Positions 28,291-38,336 of a stretch of 64,000 bases of DNA are shown here, piece by piece (positions within the stretch are counted from its first letter, which is position 1; each line of letters begins with the position of its first letter). Origin of the DNA: Pseudomonas maioricensis (GTDB lineage: Bacteria; Pseudomonadota; Gammaproteobacteria; Pseudomonadales; Pseudomonadaceae); the NCBI RefSeq assembly GCF_022790535.1, contig NZ_LOHG01000007.1, positions 176,840 through 240,839 of the forward strand, written 5' to 3'. The notes beneath the pieces were generated by a model, which saw only the letters and a list, made by a program, of their open reading frames with translations, did not search any database and was not told where the DNA came from. A program made the position numbers and the translations under genes.

Positions 28291-29370
28291 TTATCCGAGT
28301 TCAGCCAGCGTCGGATAATCCGTATAACCGCGCTCTTCACCCTGATAGAAGGTTGTCGGGTCTGCCTCATTCAGTGCTGCACCTTGTTTGAGTCGCTCCA
28401 CCAGATCCGGGTTGGCGAGGAACGCTGTGCCAAATGACACCAGGTCAGCATTTCCTTCCTGAAGCGACGTTTCTGCGCGTTCTGCGTCATAGCCTCCGTT
28501 GGCGATGTAGGTGCCTCCAAAACGACGCTTCAGTTCTCTGAAGTCGAATGACCCTGCACCGAGTTCAACGACGTGGAGATACGCCAGGCCATAGTGGCTG
28601 AGCATTTTCGCTGTGTAGTTGAAAATCGCCTGGGGATTGCTGTCGCTCATGGAGAAGTAATTGAAGATTGGCGACAGACGAACACCCACGCGGCTGGCTC
28701 CGAATACTTCGATGACCGACTCCACCACCTCTTTAAGAAACCGGGCGCGGTTTTCTACAGAGCCACCGTAAGAGTCGGTTCGGGCATTGGTGCCATCGCG
28801 CAGGAACTGATCGATCAAGTAACCGTTTGCAGCGTGGATTTCCACACCGTCGAATCCCGCGCGTTTTGCGTTTTCAGCAGCTTGGCGGAAGTCAGCGATT
28901 ACCGCAGATATTTCATCCTGAGTCATGGCCCGTGGTAGCTCGTAGGGCTTAAGTCCTTCAGGCGTGTAGATTTCGCCGTCGGCCTTGATCGCTGAGGGGG
29001 CTACCGGCAGTTGATTATTGAGCTGCACCAGAGAGTGGGACAGACGTCCGACGTGCCAGAGTTGGAGAAAAATTCGTCCGCCTTCTGCATGCACGGCGTC
29101 GGTCACGTCTCTCCAGCCGGCGATTTGTTGGGCCGTGAAGATGCCTGGTGTCCTCATATAGCCTTTGCCTTGAGCTGAGATTTGAGAACCTTCAGTAATG
29201 ATGAGGCCGGCACCGGCACGTTGGCGGTAGTACTCGACCACTGTGGCCGTCGGAACATCACCTTCCCCGGCACGGCTTCGCGTGAGCGGCGCCATGACCA
29301 TGTGATTTTTAAGGGGGAGGCTGGCGATCTGTGCGGGGGATAGAAGAAGCTTGAGATTGCTAGTGGTCAT
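28291..29370 (-). CDS. Old Yellow Enzyme family oxidoreductase (NemA-like)
   Basis: 359 aa, normal length. FMN-dependent ene-reductases of this family reduce activated C=C bonds, quinones, maleimides and nitro compounds with NAD(P)H. Seen: the TIM-barrel start NHMVMAPLTRSRAG, and LQLWHVGRLSH. The substrate/catalytic block HAANGYLIDQFLRDGTN is followed by RTDSYGGSVENRARF. The phosphate-binding end is ANGGYDAE and FGTAFLANPDLVERL. It follows the pirin gene by 73 bp on the same strand, a common pairing in proteobacteria for electrophile or quinone stress, usually under LysR or TetR control. A specific symbol (nemA or xenA/B) cannot be chosen from sequence alone. Confidence 0.92.
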   Translation of the reverse strand: MTTSNLKLLLSPAQIASLPLKNHMVMAPLTRSRAGEGDVPTATVVEYYRQRAGAGLIITEGSQISAQGKGYMRTPGIFTAQQIAGWRDVTDAVHAEGGRIFLQLWHVGRLSHSLVQLNNQLPVAPSAIKADGEIYTPEGLKPYELPRAMTQDEISAVIADFRQAAENAKRAGFDGVEIHAANGYLIDQFLRDGTNARTDSYGGSVENRARFLKEVVESVIEVFGASRVGVRLSPIFNYFSMSDSNPQAIFNYTAKMLSHYGLAYLHVVELGAGSFDFRELKRRFGGTYIANGGYDAERAETSLQEGNADLVSFGTAFLANPDLVERLKQGAALNEADPTTFYQGEERGYTDYPTLAELG

Positions 29371-29443
29371 GACGTGTCTCGGTAGGAGTCGGAAGTGTTG
29401 GGTAGCAATTGTCGAAACGATTTTTGCGCTGGGTTAAGCGCTA

Positions 29444-30283
29444 CTACTTGAGTCGTCCCTGCTGTCGAAGGCGAGCGCCAATCTGCTGTATTTCTGTTTC
29501 GCCCTGCGCCAGCGCAGCCTTGCTCGTGTGGACCGAGTAGTGGCCCGTCACCAGGTCATACGGATGTTTTACCGCCGAGCCCATCACGAAAGTGCAATCG
29601 CCTTTCGCGATGAAGTTGATGGGTTGCTCCGACTCTTCAAACACGGCGAGTTCGCCGGTATCTATCACTGCACCTGCGTCCACACTTCCTGAACTGACAG
29701 CCAGCCATGCAACGGTGTGAGCGGGCGGCGGTGTGTAGCGCCAGTGCTCACCGTCTTCCAAATTCACGGCGAGATAGTTCATGTCACTCGGTGCTTCAAT
29801 CTGGCTTTGAGCATCCCCATAGCGCCCCAGAAGCACACGGGCCGGGCCTGATTCTGGAACTTGGGAGGGCGCGAGATAGATACTCATTGCTGGCGCGTTT
29901 TCCAGCGATGGGGGCAATGCGACCCAGAGTTGGAATCCCTGAATTGAGGAATCGCTCGCCAGCGTAGCGTCGTGCCACACTCCATTGCCGGCCTGCATCC
30001 ACTCAACACCCCCGGCTAGCAATAAGCCTGTCGCGCCGGTGGTGTCTTCATAAGACACATCGCCTTGGGTCATGAAGGTAACGGTTGCGATCCCTGAGTG
30101 CGGATGCATGCCGAAACTCGACTTACCACCCCCGGCGTTCAGACTGAAAATATCCAGGAAAATAAATGGCTTCAAAAGCTCTCCTAGATCACCTGGGCTG
30201 ACAAGTCGCGTGATGGGGCCGTGTGTGCTGCCTTCGGTACGATGGACAATGCTGCGTGGTCGAACTGCGGTGGCGGCGGTCAT
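29444..30283 (-). CDS. Pirin family protein
   Basis: 279 aa, bicupin. The N-terminal cupin carries the pirin metal motif FGMHPHSGIATVTFM (about 57-71) and the downstream QAGNGVWHDA segment, giving the His/His/His/Glu iron site. Pirins act as quercetin 2,3-dioxygenase-like enzymes or redox-sensing cofactors; the substrate is rarely known. It is the first gene of the leftward pirin-OYE pair and faces away from the LysR gene at 30530 across 246 bp, so that regulator is its likely controller. Confidence 0.92.
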   Translation of the reverse strand: MTAATAVRPRSIVHRTEGSTHGPITRLVSPGDLGELLKPFIFLDIFSLNAGGGKSSFGMHPHSGIATVTFMTQGDVSYEDTTGATGLLLAGGVEWMQAGNGVWHDATLASDSSIQGFQLWVALPPSLENAPAMSIYLAPSQVPESGPARVLLGRYGDAQSQIEAPSDMNYLAVNLEDGEHWRYTPPPAHTVAWLAVSSGSVDAGAVIDTGELAVFEESEQPINFIAKGDCTFVMGSAVKHPYDLVTGHYSVHTSKAALAQGETEIQQIGARLRQQGRLK

Positions 30284-30529
30284 ATGTTTTCTCTCTGAAT
30301 TTCGAGCACCATCGCCCGCAAGGTAACGTCGTCAAACAGGGCTTCGTTTGCCCGGGCCGATGCGTTTAATGAGTGAAATGCTCTCGTTGTTGCCGGACTG
30401 GGGGTTAACTCAGGGATCCGGTAGTTGGAGGTCAATCTCAGCAATGGCTCAAGGATATGTGTCCTTTGATTCCTTTATTAGATGGCATAATTGGATTGAA
30501 CTGATCCATTTTTAAGGGGTGGCGATTAC

Positions 30530-31456
30530 GTGATTGACCTGAATGACGTCGCGCTATTTGTACAAGTAGTACGCAGTGGCAGCTTCGCTGAAGCAGCTCG
30601 ACAGCTTGGAATGCCCTCCAACACCTTGAGTCGGCGGGTTCAACAACTTGAGGGACAGCTCGGCACGAGGCTTCTGCAACGCTCCACGCGCAAGCTGACA
30701 CTTACCCATTCCGGCGAGGCTTTTCACGAGCAATGCCGTGGGGCAGTGGACGGTCTGATTGATGCCGGGAAGCAGTTAATGATGGGAAGTCTGGAGCCGA
30801 GTGGCACCGTTCGCATTGCGGCGATGGCTGATTTCTTCGACTTCTTCCCCATGGAATGGGTGGCCGATTTTCTCGACGCGTATCCACGGGTACAGCTCGA
30901 CTTCGTACTGAGCGATGCGCGCGCCGATTTGATTGCTGACCGGATCGACATTGCGTTTCGCGGTGGCGCATTGCAGGACTCAGGCTATGTCGGTCGTCAA
31001 CTTCTTGGATCGGGCAACGAGGGGATGGTTGCCAGCCCCGGTTACCTCAGGAAAAGAGGCGTGCCCGCTACCCTTGAAGACCTCGTCAATCACGACTGTG
31101 TGAGTTTTGCTCACCCAAGCGGCGTCACCACCTGGCTTCTTCATGGGCCAAGCGGTGCAGAAGAAGAGGTGCGAATCACTAGCCGCTTCAATGGCAACAC
31201 CGCCCAGGCCTTGCGTAAAGCAACCCTGGCCGGACTAGGCCTTGCCTTGCTGCCTTCTGCCATGACTAAGGCTGATCTTCAGCAGGGTCGCCTCGTGTCA
31301 GTGCTTCCCCAATACCACCGCACCGGGTACGGCCTGCATGTGCTTTACCCCAGTCGGCAGCATTTGCCGTTAGCGGTATCCGCATTCATCGGGTTGGTGA
31401 TGGAGAAGCTGGAAGAGCAGCAATTCCCTGCGGCGGCGTTAGTGGATGAACGCTGA
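30530..31456 (+). CDS. LysR-family transcriptional regulator
   Basis: 308 aa from GTG with AAGGGG upstream. The N-terminal winged HTH (about 4-62) reads DVALFVQVVRSGSFAEAARQ then MPSNTLSRRVQQLE. The C-terminal periplasmic-binding-like effector domain runs from about 90. The effector is unknown. Its position, divergent from pirin-OYE, predicts that it activates or represses that pair in response to an electrophile or quinone-like inducer. Confidence 0.92.
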   Translation: MIDLNDVALFVQVVRSGSFAEAARQLGMPSNTLSRRVQQLEGQLGTRLLQRSTRKLTLTHSGEAFHEQCRGAVDGLIDAGKQLMMGSLEPSGTVRIAAMADFFDFFPMEWVADFLDAYPRVQLDFVLSDARADLIADRIDIAFRGGALQDSGYVGRQLLGSGNEGMVASPGYLRKRGVPATLEDLVNHDCVSFAHPSGVTTWLLHGPSGAEEEVRITSRFNGNTAQALRKATLAGLGLALLPSAMTKADLQQGRLVSVLPQYHRTGYGLHVLYPSRQHLPLAVSAFIGLVMEKLEEQQFPAAALVDER

Positions 31457-31542
31457 TGAGGCATCCCACGAATAGCCGCCGCTGTAATCCTTGATCCGCT
31501 GCTGGTGGCCACTCATCAATGGCGACCAGCCGCCTTGCATCC

Positions 31543-32709
31543 TCACGCTGCCGCAGTTGCAATCGCTCTCGAACGCCACGCAAAAGCCAAAACCATGAGC
31601 AGTCCAAGGCCTGCCATTGCCGCGCCAGCCAGGGAAATCGCTGGATAACCCAGCCCGGCATTGATCACCGCTCCGCCCAGCGCCGCACCGATGGCGTTGC
31701 CGAAGTTGAAGGCACCGATGTTCACCGCCGAGGCCAGGTTGGGTGCGTCCTTCGCCGCTTCCATGACACGCATCTGTAGTGGCGGCACTAGAGCGAAGCT
31801 GGCAATACCCCATATCAGGATGGCAACGGCGGCAGGCAGCGGCCAACGCATCAATACGGTGAAGGCCAGCAAGACGACAATCAACACGCTCAGCGAAACG
31901 ATCAGGGTGCGATCTATCGAGCGGTCGGCGGCTTTGCCGCCCCACATGTTGCCCAGCGTCAACCCCACACCGAACAGCACCAGCATGGCGGTGATGTACG
32001 CGGTAGAGGCGTGAGTCTCGCTGCTGAGGATTGGCGCGATGTAGGTGAAGACGGTAAACATTGCACCCGAGCCGACTACCGTCAGGGCCAAGGCACCCAG
32101 CACGCGGCCGCGGCCCAGTACCCTGATTTCGTCCATCACACTGACGCTTTGCGGTGCTGGCAGGTTGGGCAGGGCAAACCACAATGCGGCCATGGCCGCT
32201 ACGCCGAGGCCGGTGATGCCCCAGAACGCGGTGCGCCAGCCGAACAGTTCGCCAAACCATGCGGCAAGTGGCACGCCGCCGATGGTCGCCAGGGTCAGGC
32301 CCATGAACATTGCCGCAACCGCACCGGCACGTTTTTCCGGGGCGACGACGCTGGCGGCGACGATGGAGCCAACGCCAAAGAACGCGCCGTGGTTCAGTGA
32401 AGTCACCACCCTGGCGACCATTAGGCTGTAGTAATCGGTAGCCAAAGCAGACATCAGATTACCCAGAGTAAAAATCGCCATGAGTCCGATCAGCAGATAG
32501 CGTCTTGGAATCTTGCCGGTGGTCAGCGTCATCAGCGGCGCACCGAGCAGCACGCCCAGGGCGTAAGCACTGACCAACAAACCGGCGGCAGGAATGGATA
32601 CGCCGAGATCGGCAGCGATGCCCGGCAACATGCCCATGGGGGCGAACTCGGTAACGCCGATGCCGAAGGCACCAATGGCGAGTGCAACAAGGGGTGGGTT
32701 TATACGCAT
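31543..32709 (-). CDS. MFS transporter (DHA1, AraJ/YdhP-like)
   Basis: 388 aa with about twelve membrane helices. The N-terminus FAPMGMLPGIAADLGVS, with ALGVLLGAPLMTLTTGKIPRR between helices 2 and 3, is typical of the AraJ/YdhP arabinose-efflux-like branch of drug:H+ antiporters. The start at 32709 is set by ATAAGGAG eight bases before the ATG; upstream in-frame codons would add a charged non-membrane tail. It is divergent from the LysR gene at 32804 across 94 bp. The substrate cannot be read from sequence. Confidence 0.9.
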   Translation of the reverse strand: MRINPPLVALAIGAFGIGVTEFAPMGMLPGIAADLGVSIPAAGLLVSAYALGVLLGAPLMTLTTGKIPRRYLLIGLMAIFTLGNLMSALATDYYSLMVARVVTSLNHGAFFGVGSIVAASVVAPEKRAGAVAAMFMGLTLATIGGVPLAAWFGELFGWRTAFWGITGLGVAAMAALWFALPNLPAPQSVSVMDEIRVLGRGRVLGALALTVVGSGAMFTVFTYIAPILSSETHASTAYITAMLVLFGVGLTLGNMWGGKAADRSIDRTLIVSLSVLIVVLLAFTVLMRWPLPAAVAILIWGIASFALVPPLQMRVMEAAKDAPNLASAVNIGAFNFGNAIGAALGGAVINAGLGYPAISLAGAAMAGLGLLMVLAFAWRSRAIATAAA

Positions 32710-32803
32710 GAAAGGCTCCTTATCTATGCCGCCAATGCTACGATCTTCATTTTTCACGCGGTAGATAGTGTTTTTGGCAATCACCTTTGCGTAGGAAGCA
32801 CAA

Positions 32804-33697
32804 ATGGATTTTCACGGCAGGTCAGGTGAGATGAGCGTATTCACCATGGTGGCGCAGGAGGGCAGTTTGTCGGCAGCCGCACGTGCGCTGGGGCTGACAC
32901 CCTCGGCGGTCAGCCGGATCATCGCGCGTACCGAACAACGTCTCGGCACCCGCCTGTTGTTGCGCACCACCCGTGCGATTACCTTCACCGCCGAGGGTGA
33001 GGCTTTTCTGCGCGGCGCCCGGCGTATCCTGGCCGATATGGCCGAGGTCGAAGAGGCCATTGCTGATCAAGGCGTGCCAAGGGGGCGATTGCGGGTCAGC
33101 GCCGCTCTTGGTCATGGGCGTCAGGCCATCGTCCCGTTGGTGGCAGCATTTAGCGCCCGTTACCCGAATATCGTTGTCGATCTCACTCTCGGAGATGAGG
33201 TGGTCGATATTCTCGGCGGGCAGGCCGATGTGGCGGTGCGCTTCGGCCATCTGCCCGACAGCCCGCTGACTGCGCGAAGAGTCGGCGATACCGGCCAGAT
33301 AGTGGTGGCATCTCCCGAATATCTGCAGCGCCATGGCATTCCACAGGAACCGGAAGATTTGTTACGGCACAACTGCCTGCGCTTCAACTTCCGGCGTGCC
33401 GAACCCAACTGGCCGTTCCTCCGCGATGGAAGAGAGTTTTCCCTGAAAGTCAGCGGCAACATTGAATGCAGCAGTGGTGAAGCGCTGGCGCAATTCGCGC
33501 GAGTAGGTGCAGGCATCGCGCGTATCGGCGAGTTCAGCGTGAGAGAGGATCTGCTGCGTGGCGATCTGATACCGCTGTTGGAAGCCTGGAATCCTGGCGA
33601 TCTGGAACCGATTCACGCGGTTTTCGTCGGTGGCCCGGCAATGCCAGCGCGGGTGCGATTGTTCGTGGACTTCCTGCTGGAACATCACCGGATGTGA
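32804..33697 (+). CDS. LysR-family transcriptional regulator
   Basis: 297 aa. HTH at about 10-65 (VFTMVAQEGSLSAAARALGL, TPSAVSRIIARTEQ), then the co-inducer domain with the GRLRVSAALGHGRQAIVPL block that opens CrgA-like members of the family. It is divergent from the MFS gene and probably controls it. The inducer is unknown. Confidence 0.92.
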   Translation: MDFHGRSGEMSVFTMVAQEGSLSAAARALGLTPSAVSRIIARTEQRLGTRLLLRTTRAITFTAEGEAFLRGARRILADMAEVEEAIADQGVPRGRLRVSAALGHGRQAIVPLVAAFSARYPNIVVDLTLGDEVVDILGGQADVAVRFGHLPDSPLTARRVGDTGQIVVASPEYLQRHGIPQEPEDLLRHNCLRFNFRRAEPNWPFLRDGREFSLKVSGNIECSSGEALAQFARVGAGIARIGEFSVREDLLRGDLIPLLEAWNPGDLEPIHAVFVGGPAMPARVRLFVDFLLEHHRM

Positions 33698-33763
33698 GGT
33701 GGCCTCAGCTGAGCTCGGCCGCTACTCGGTGCCCATCCCTGGGCACCCCATAACACCAATCGC

Positions 33764-36166
33764 TTAAAACCCGATCGTCGCCGAAACCAGGTACGTCCTC
33801 GGCGTAGACAGCGTCAAGCCCGGTTCGCTGTCGTCCGACGCGCCTGCTGAGCTCCAGAAGCGTTTGTCCATGACGTTTTCGATGTTGGCGCGCAGGGTCA
33901 CGGCTTTGTCGTCGACCTTGAAGGCATAGCGCGCGCCTACGTCAAACCGTTCCCAGGAGTCGATCTCCTTGGTGTTCGCCTGGTTCAGGTATTGGGAGCT
34001 GGAATAGATCCCGCGGCTGGTCAGGGTCAGCCCTTGAACATTCGGCACGTCCCATTCGGCGCCCAGATTGACGTTGTATTCAGGCGTTGCAGGGGCGCGT
34101 TTACCGTCGAATGCGCCGTTGATGGTGTCGGTCAGCTCGCTGTCGATGTACATCACGCCACCCAGCAGGCGAAAGCCTTTGAGGGGTTCACCGAACATGG
34201 TCAGCTCAATGCCGTTGTTCTCGCGCTTGCCGTTTGGACCAAAGACTCGCGTCGTAGCGTTGGTCTCATAAGCAGGTTGCTTGATTCTGAACGCGCTGGC
34301 GGTAAAGGCGAAGGTGCCCAGGTCGTACTTGGCGCCGACCTCAACCTGACGGCTGATGAAGGGCGGGAAGATCTCGTCTTCGTTCAGGGAAGTGGACGGT
34401 GCGACTTTGCCCTGGCTCAGGCCTTCCATGTAGTTGGCATATACCGACAGTTGATCGGTCACTTTGTACAGGATGCCGCCCGAGGGTGAGATTTTTTCCT
34501 CGTCGTAGGCCGTGTCACCTTTGACGTTGTTGGTCCAGTCATCGACCTGAACCCGCTGCCAGCGGGCGCCCAGGGTCAGCAGCAAGCGGTCATCGAAAAA
34601 GCCGAGTGTGTCGGACAACGCCAGGCCGCTGTAGCGGTTTTCTGTGTAGACCTTGTCATCCAGGCGGGTGGGGTTGCCGGGAGTGGGTGTCGCTACCGGG
34701 TTGAACAGGTTGCTGTTGGCTGGCGCATAACGAGCGCCGCCATTTTCGAAGTCCATGTAGAAGTAGCTGGCAGCCAGATTGACCTCATGGCTCACGGGGC
34801 CGGTCTGGAACCAGTTACGCACGCCCGCAGTCGCCGTGCGGACATTTTCGTCACGGGTAAAGTCGCGGGGCTGGACGCTGAAATCCCCTGCGTTGTTGGT
34901 GATTGAAACCGCGTGGCGAAGGAAGTCGTGATTACTTTTACGAGCGCCTACGCCGCCATACACCATGACCGAATCGTTGACGTCATACTCGGCATTTACT
35001 GCGCCGAACGTATCTTTGGTCCGCGCCTTGCTCCAGGCCTGCGCATAGTTGCGACGCACATCATTGGCACTCGGCACATTGGCATTTGCGCCGATCTGGA
35101 CGCGTTCCTGCGGCGCATCGGTGTCGCGTTCGGTGTGCCCTATATCTGTCGAAAGCCGCAGGCGTTCGCCACGAAAATCCAGGCCCAACACGGCCATCTC
35201 GCGGTCGACGCTCTGGTGATCCCATTCGGTGTCGCCTGACTGTTTTACGCCATTGAAACGGACGCCGAATTTGCCCTCGTCACCGAATCTGCGACCGACG
35301 TCGATTGCGGTGCCTAGTTGATTATTTGAGGCGTAGCTGCCGGTGACTTCGGTGATGGGTTTGTCGGTGGCGCGCTTGGGCACCACGTTGATGCCGCCAC
35401 CGACGGCGCCTCGCGGTGAGATGCCATTGATCAACTGGCTCGGGCCTTTGAGGATGTCGACCCGGTCGGCCATTTCCATGTCGATGGTGTAGGTCGGCAA
35501 GATGCCGTAAAGGCCGTTGTAAGAAACATCGCTGTTGAACAGGCTCAATCCACGGATGGTGAATTGTTCGTACCGACCGCCAGCCGGGTTGGTTGCGCGC
35601 ACCGATGGGTCGCTGGCAATCAGATCGCCCAGGGTTCTGGCCTGCTGGTCCTTCACCGTCTGGCTGGTGTAGGTGGTCATGCTGAATGGCGTGTCCATGA
35701 AGTCCCGCGAGCCGAGCAGTCCTTGCGAGCCTTTGCGGGCAACCTGGCCTCCGGCATAAGCCTGACCATCTGTAGAACCTGCGGCACCCAGAATTGAGGT
35801 GGGCGCCAGTTGCAGGCTGCTGCCTTCCGGAGCCGGGATCAAGGTATAGGCATGATCCGCCACTGGCACCAGTTGCAGGCCGGACCCTTGCAGCAAGCGC
35901 GAGAAACCTTCCTCTACCGCATAGTCGCCCGATAAACCGGCGCTGGTACGACCGCTCACGAGGGCGGGATCGACCGACAGGTTAACGCCAGCCAGACCTG
36001 CAAAGCGGGTCAGCGCAGCACCCAGGCTACTGGCGGGTACCTCGTAAGTGCGACGATCTTCGTCTTGCGCCCAACTGGAAGAGGCGAAAAGCGGACTGGA
36101 GCTCAATGTCAGCAACAGGCTGAAATGCAGCAAGGGGCGCAAACGATAAGGCGACGCTGGGGGCAT
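33764..36166 (-). CDS. TonB-dependent siderophore receptor with STN domain
   Basis: 800 aa outer-membrane receptor. The signal peptide is about 1-34 (SSWAQ). An STN signalling domain follows (about 38-95: YEVPASSLGAALTRFAGLAGVNLSVDP). Then come a TonB box/linker, a plug (about 150-270, with IRGLSLFNSDV and DRVDILKGPSQLING) and a 22-strand barrel ending in the aromatic signature IGF. It belongs to the ferrisiderophore (FhuA/FpvA-type) group; the ligand is not readable. STN receptors normally signal through a FecR/PupR anti-sigma factor, but no FecI/FecR pair lies beside it here. I see no clear Fur box upstream, although iron control is expected. It converges on the LysR gene. Confidence 0.92.
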   Translation of the reverse strand: MPPASPYRLRPLLHFSLLLTLSSSPLFASSSWAQDEDRRTYEVPASSLGAALTRFAGLAGVNLSVDPALVSGRTSAGLSGDYAVEEGFSRLLQGSGLQLVPVADHAYTLIPAPEGSSLQLAPTSILGAAGSTDGQAYAGGQVARKGSQGLLGSRDFMDTPFSMTTYTSQTVKDQQARTLGDLIASDPSVRATNPAGGRYEQFTIRGLSLFNSDVSYNGLYGILPTYTIDMEMADRVDILKGPSQLINGISPRGAVGGGINVVPKRATDKPITEVTGSYASNNQLGTAIDVGRRFGDEGKFGVRFNGVKQSGDTEWDHQSVDREMAVLGLDFRGERLRLSTDIGHTERDTDAPQERVQIGANANVPSANDVRRNYAQAWSKARTKDTFGAVNAEYDVNDSVMVYGGVGARKSNHDFLRHAVSITNNAGDFSVQPRDFTRDENVRTATAGVRNWFQTGPVSHEVNLAASYFYMDFENGGARYAPANSNLFNPVATPTPGNPTRLDDKVYTENRYSGLALSDTLGFFDDRLLLTLGARWQRVQVDDWTNNVKGDTAYDEEKISPSGGILYKVTDQLSVYANYMEGLSQGKVAPSTSLNEDEIFPPFISRQVEVGAKYDLGTFAFTASAFRIKQPAYETNATTRVFGPNGKRENNGIELTMFGEPLKGFRLLGGVMYIDSELTDTINGAFDGKRAPATPEYNVNLGAEWDVPNVQGLTLTSRGIYSSSQYLNQANTKEIDSWERFDVGARYAFKVDDKAVTLRANIENVMDKRFWSSAGASDDSEPGLTLSTPRTYLVSATIGF

Positions 36167-36731
36167 GGAAGTAAGCTCTCATATTTTGTTCACTTACCCG
36201 GGATGACCAGTGAGATGAAAAAAAGGGACAGGGTTTACGCAATTTTTTTACAGAAAGCATTTTTGAACGCCAGCCTTCTGTGAAAGCCCGTTCTGTAAGA
36301 GCTGACGAGCAACGCGAGGCAGCGATAGCGATATGTCAGGCAAACCTCAATCGCTGCCTCGCGTTGCTCGTCAGCTCCTAGAAAATGTGTGTTTGTGACA
36401 TTTACTATTTGCTGCTCAGGTTTGTGGCCTGGCAGCGCGCTTATCCAAACACGTCACCAGACATAATTCTGGCTCCAGAAAATTGACAGGGTGCCGATAA
36501 ACGTTGTGTCGGTGAAGCCCATTGAGTCCCCTGCGATGTTGAAACGTAGAGGACGGGTTGGCTCTCAACCCCCCGATCAGAGCCATGGAGCAGGGCTTTG
36601 GTGTAGAATTTGCTTAATGGCGTAGTGCTATTAACTGGTTTTTGCGCGCCAAAAAAAATGGGCAGCGAAGCTGGACCCGTCTATATGTTTGCCTTTGGGC
36701 TCATCTTCTTTCTTCCCTGACAGGACCCCTG
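36167..36731. other. 565-nt intergenic region
   Basis: Separates the divergent TonB receptor and response-regulator genes. It contains the REP-type palindrome at 36300-36376 and presumably both promoters. No other feature is recognised. Confidence 0.5.
36300..36376. repeat. Paired REP palindrome
   Basis: A perfect 27-bp inverted repeat: the left arm (36300-36326) starts AGCTGACGAGCAACGCGAGG and the right arm (36350-36376) is its exact complement, around a 23-nt centre. The core ACGAGCAACGCGAGGC recurs at 61444-61511, identifying a dispersed REP/BIME family. Confidence 0.85.
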
Positions 36732-38336
36732 ATGCTGGCGTACAACCAAAAGAGTTTTCTGATTGTCGATGACTTCTCCGACTTCCGCAGCTCGGTGCGC
36801 TCTATGTTGCGCGAGTTGGGGGTGAGGGATGTGGACACCGCCGACACCGGAGAGCAGGCGCTGAAGATGTGTTCGCAGAAGCGCTACGATTTTGTTCTGC
36901 ATGACTTCAACCTCGGTGACGGCAAGAAAAACGGCCAGCACGTACTTGAAGACCTGATGGTCGACCGCTTGCTGAGCCATGAAAGCGTGTTCGTCATGGT
37001 CACGGCTGAAAACAGCCAGGCGATGGTGATGAGTGCCCTTGAATGGGAACCGGATGCCTATCTGACCAAACCGTTCAACCGCGCAGGTCTCGCCCAGCGT
37101 CTTGAAAAGCTGGTACAGCGTAAAGGCTTGCTCAAGCCAATCCTGCAAGCGCTGGACCGCGGCAAGCCTGCTGAAGTGCTTGCCGCCTGTGTCGCGCTGA
37201 CCAAGCAGGACCCGCGTTACGCACCGTTGTGCTTGCGTTACAAGGCCGATGCGCTGCGTGACCTTAAACAATATGAACCCCTTGAGGCATTGCTCAAATC
37301 CATTCTTGCCGATCGCCCTGCGCCTTGGGCGTATGCCGCACTCGGCAATTTGATGCTCAAGCGCAACAAGCACGCTGATGCGCAGGCGGTCTTCGATGCT
37401 GCTGTGAAAGCTTTTCCCGGCATGCCGATCCTTTACGACGGCCTGGCCGAAGCGCTGGTTGCGCGTGGCGATGTAGTCCGTGCACAAAAGGTGCTGGAAG
37501 ACGCCGTGAAGATTTCGCCGCTGGCGGTGCGTCGACAGACGCTGCTTGGCAAGCTGGCGCTGGACAACAATGACTTCGAAGGCGCTTCCAAGGCCTATCG
37601 TCAGGCGGTCAATCAGGGCCAGTTTTCGCGCTTCAAAAACCCTGAAACCAACCTTGGTTTTGCTCAGGCATTGATTTCCCGTGGTGGCGATCAGGGGCTT
37701 GATGCGCGCGCACGTGTGGAGATCAACCAGACGCTCAGTGAGGTCGCCAAGGAAAACGGTACTGACCAGGGGCTTCAGGTCCGCACGAGGCTGATGAAGG
37801 CCGCCAGCGTGAAGCATTCAGATCCAGAGATGGCGGCCAAGCTGACCGCTGACGCCGTCGGCCGGTTGCAGGATATGGAGCAGTTCCTCAGTGCTGACGC
37901 GGCACTGGCTGTCGCCTCACAGTTGCAGAATCTCGGTCAGGCCGAGGCGGGTGCCAGCGTGCTGAAGAGTTGCGCCGAGATCTATGGTGATGATCCTCTG
38001 GTGATGAAAAACATCGCCAAACAAACGGATGATCCGACGATTCTTGGGGCCAACAAGGCTGCCATCGAACTCAATATTCAGGGCGTTCGCACTTACAAGG
38101 CTGGCAATCTGGACGAGGCACAGGACCTGTTCCGTCGAGCATTGGCGCTGCAGGCCCAGAACATCAGTATCGCCTTGAACCTGGCGCAGGCATTGCTCCA
38201 CTCCATGGCTTCGTCTCCCAGCGCGGCGAAGCTGGAAGAGTGTCGCGGTTGCCTGAAAATGGTCGGCAAGATGCCCGAGAGTGATCCGCGTTTCGAGCGC
38301 TATCAAAAACTGCAGAGCAAGGCGTTTGGAGCATGA
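36732..38336 (+). CDS. Response regulator with TPR-like C-terminus
   Basis: 534 aa. The REC domain (1-125) has the acidic pocket D13/D14, phosphoacceptor D58 in VLHDFNLG, T91 and K113 (LTKPF). There is no DNA-binding or GGDEF output. The remaining 400 residues are helical tetratricopeptide-like repeats (WAYAALGNLMLKRNKHADAQ, LYDGLAEALVARGDVVRAQ, and others), so output should be through protein-protein contact. The start at 36732 gives the standard REC N-terminus; the longer frame adds a non-homologous 30-residue leader. It overlaps the kinase gene at 38333 (ATGA), so the two form a two-component unit. Partner and role are unknown. Confidence 0.88.
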   Translation: MLAYNQKSFLIVDDFSDFRSSVRSMLRELGVRDVDTADTGEQALKMCSQKRYDFVLHDFNLGDGKKNGQHVLEDLMVDRLLSHESVFVMVTAENSQAMVMSALEWEPDAYLTKPFNRAGLAQRLEKLVQRKGLLKPILQALDRGKPAEVLAACVALTKQDPRYAPLCLRYKADALRDLKQYEPLEALLKSILADRPAPWAYAALGNLMLKRNKHADAQAVFDAAVKAFPGMPILYDGLAEALVARGDVVRAQKVLEDAVKISPLAVRRQTLLGKLALDNNDFEGASKAYRQAVNQGQFSRFKNPETNLGFAQALISRGGDQGLDARARVEINQTLSEVAKENGTDQGLQVRTRLMKAASVKHSDPEMAAKLTADAVGRLQDMEQFLSADAALAVASQLQNLGQAEAGASVLKSCAEIYGDDPLVMKNIAKQTDDPTILGANKAAIELNIQGVRTYKAGNLDEAQDLFRRALALQAQNISIALNLAQALLHSMASSPSAAKLEECRGCLKMVGKMPESDPRFERYQKLQSKAFGA

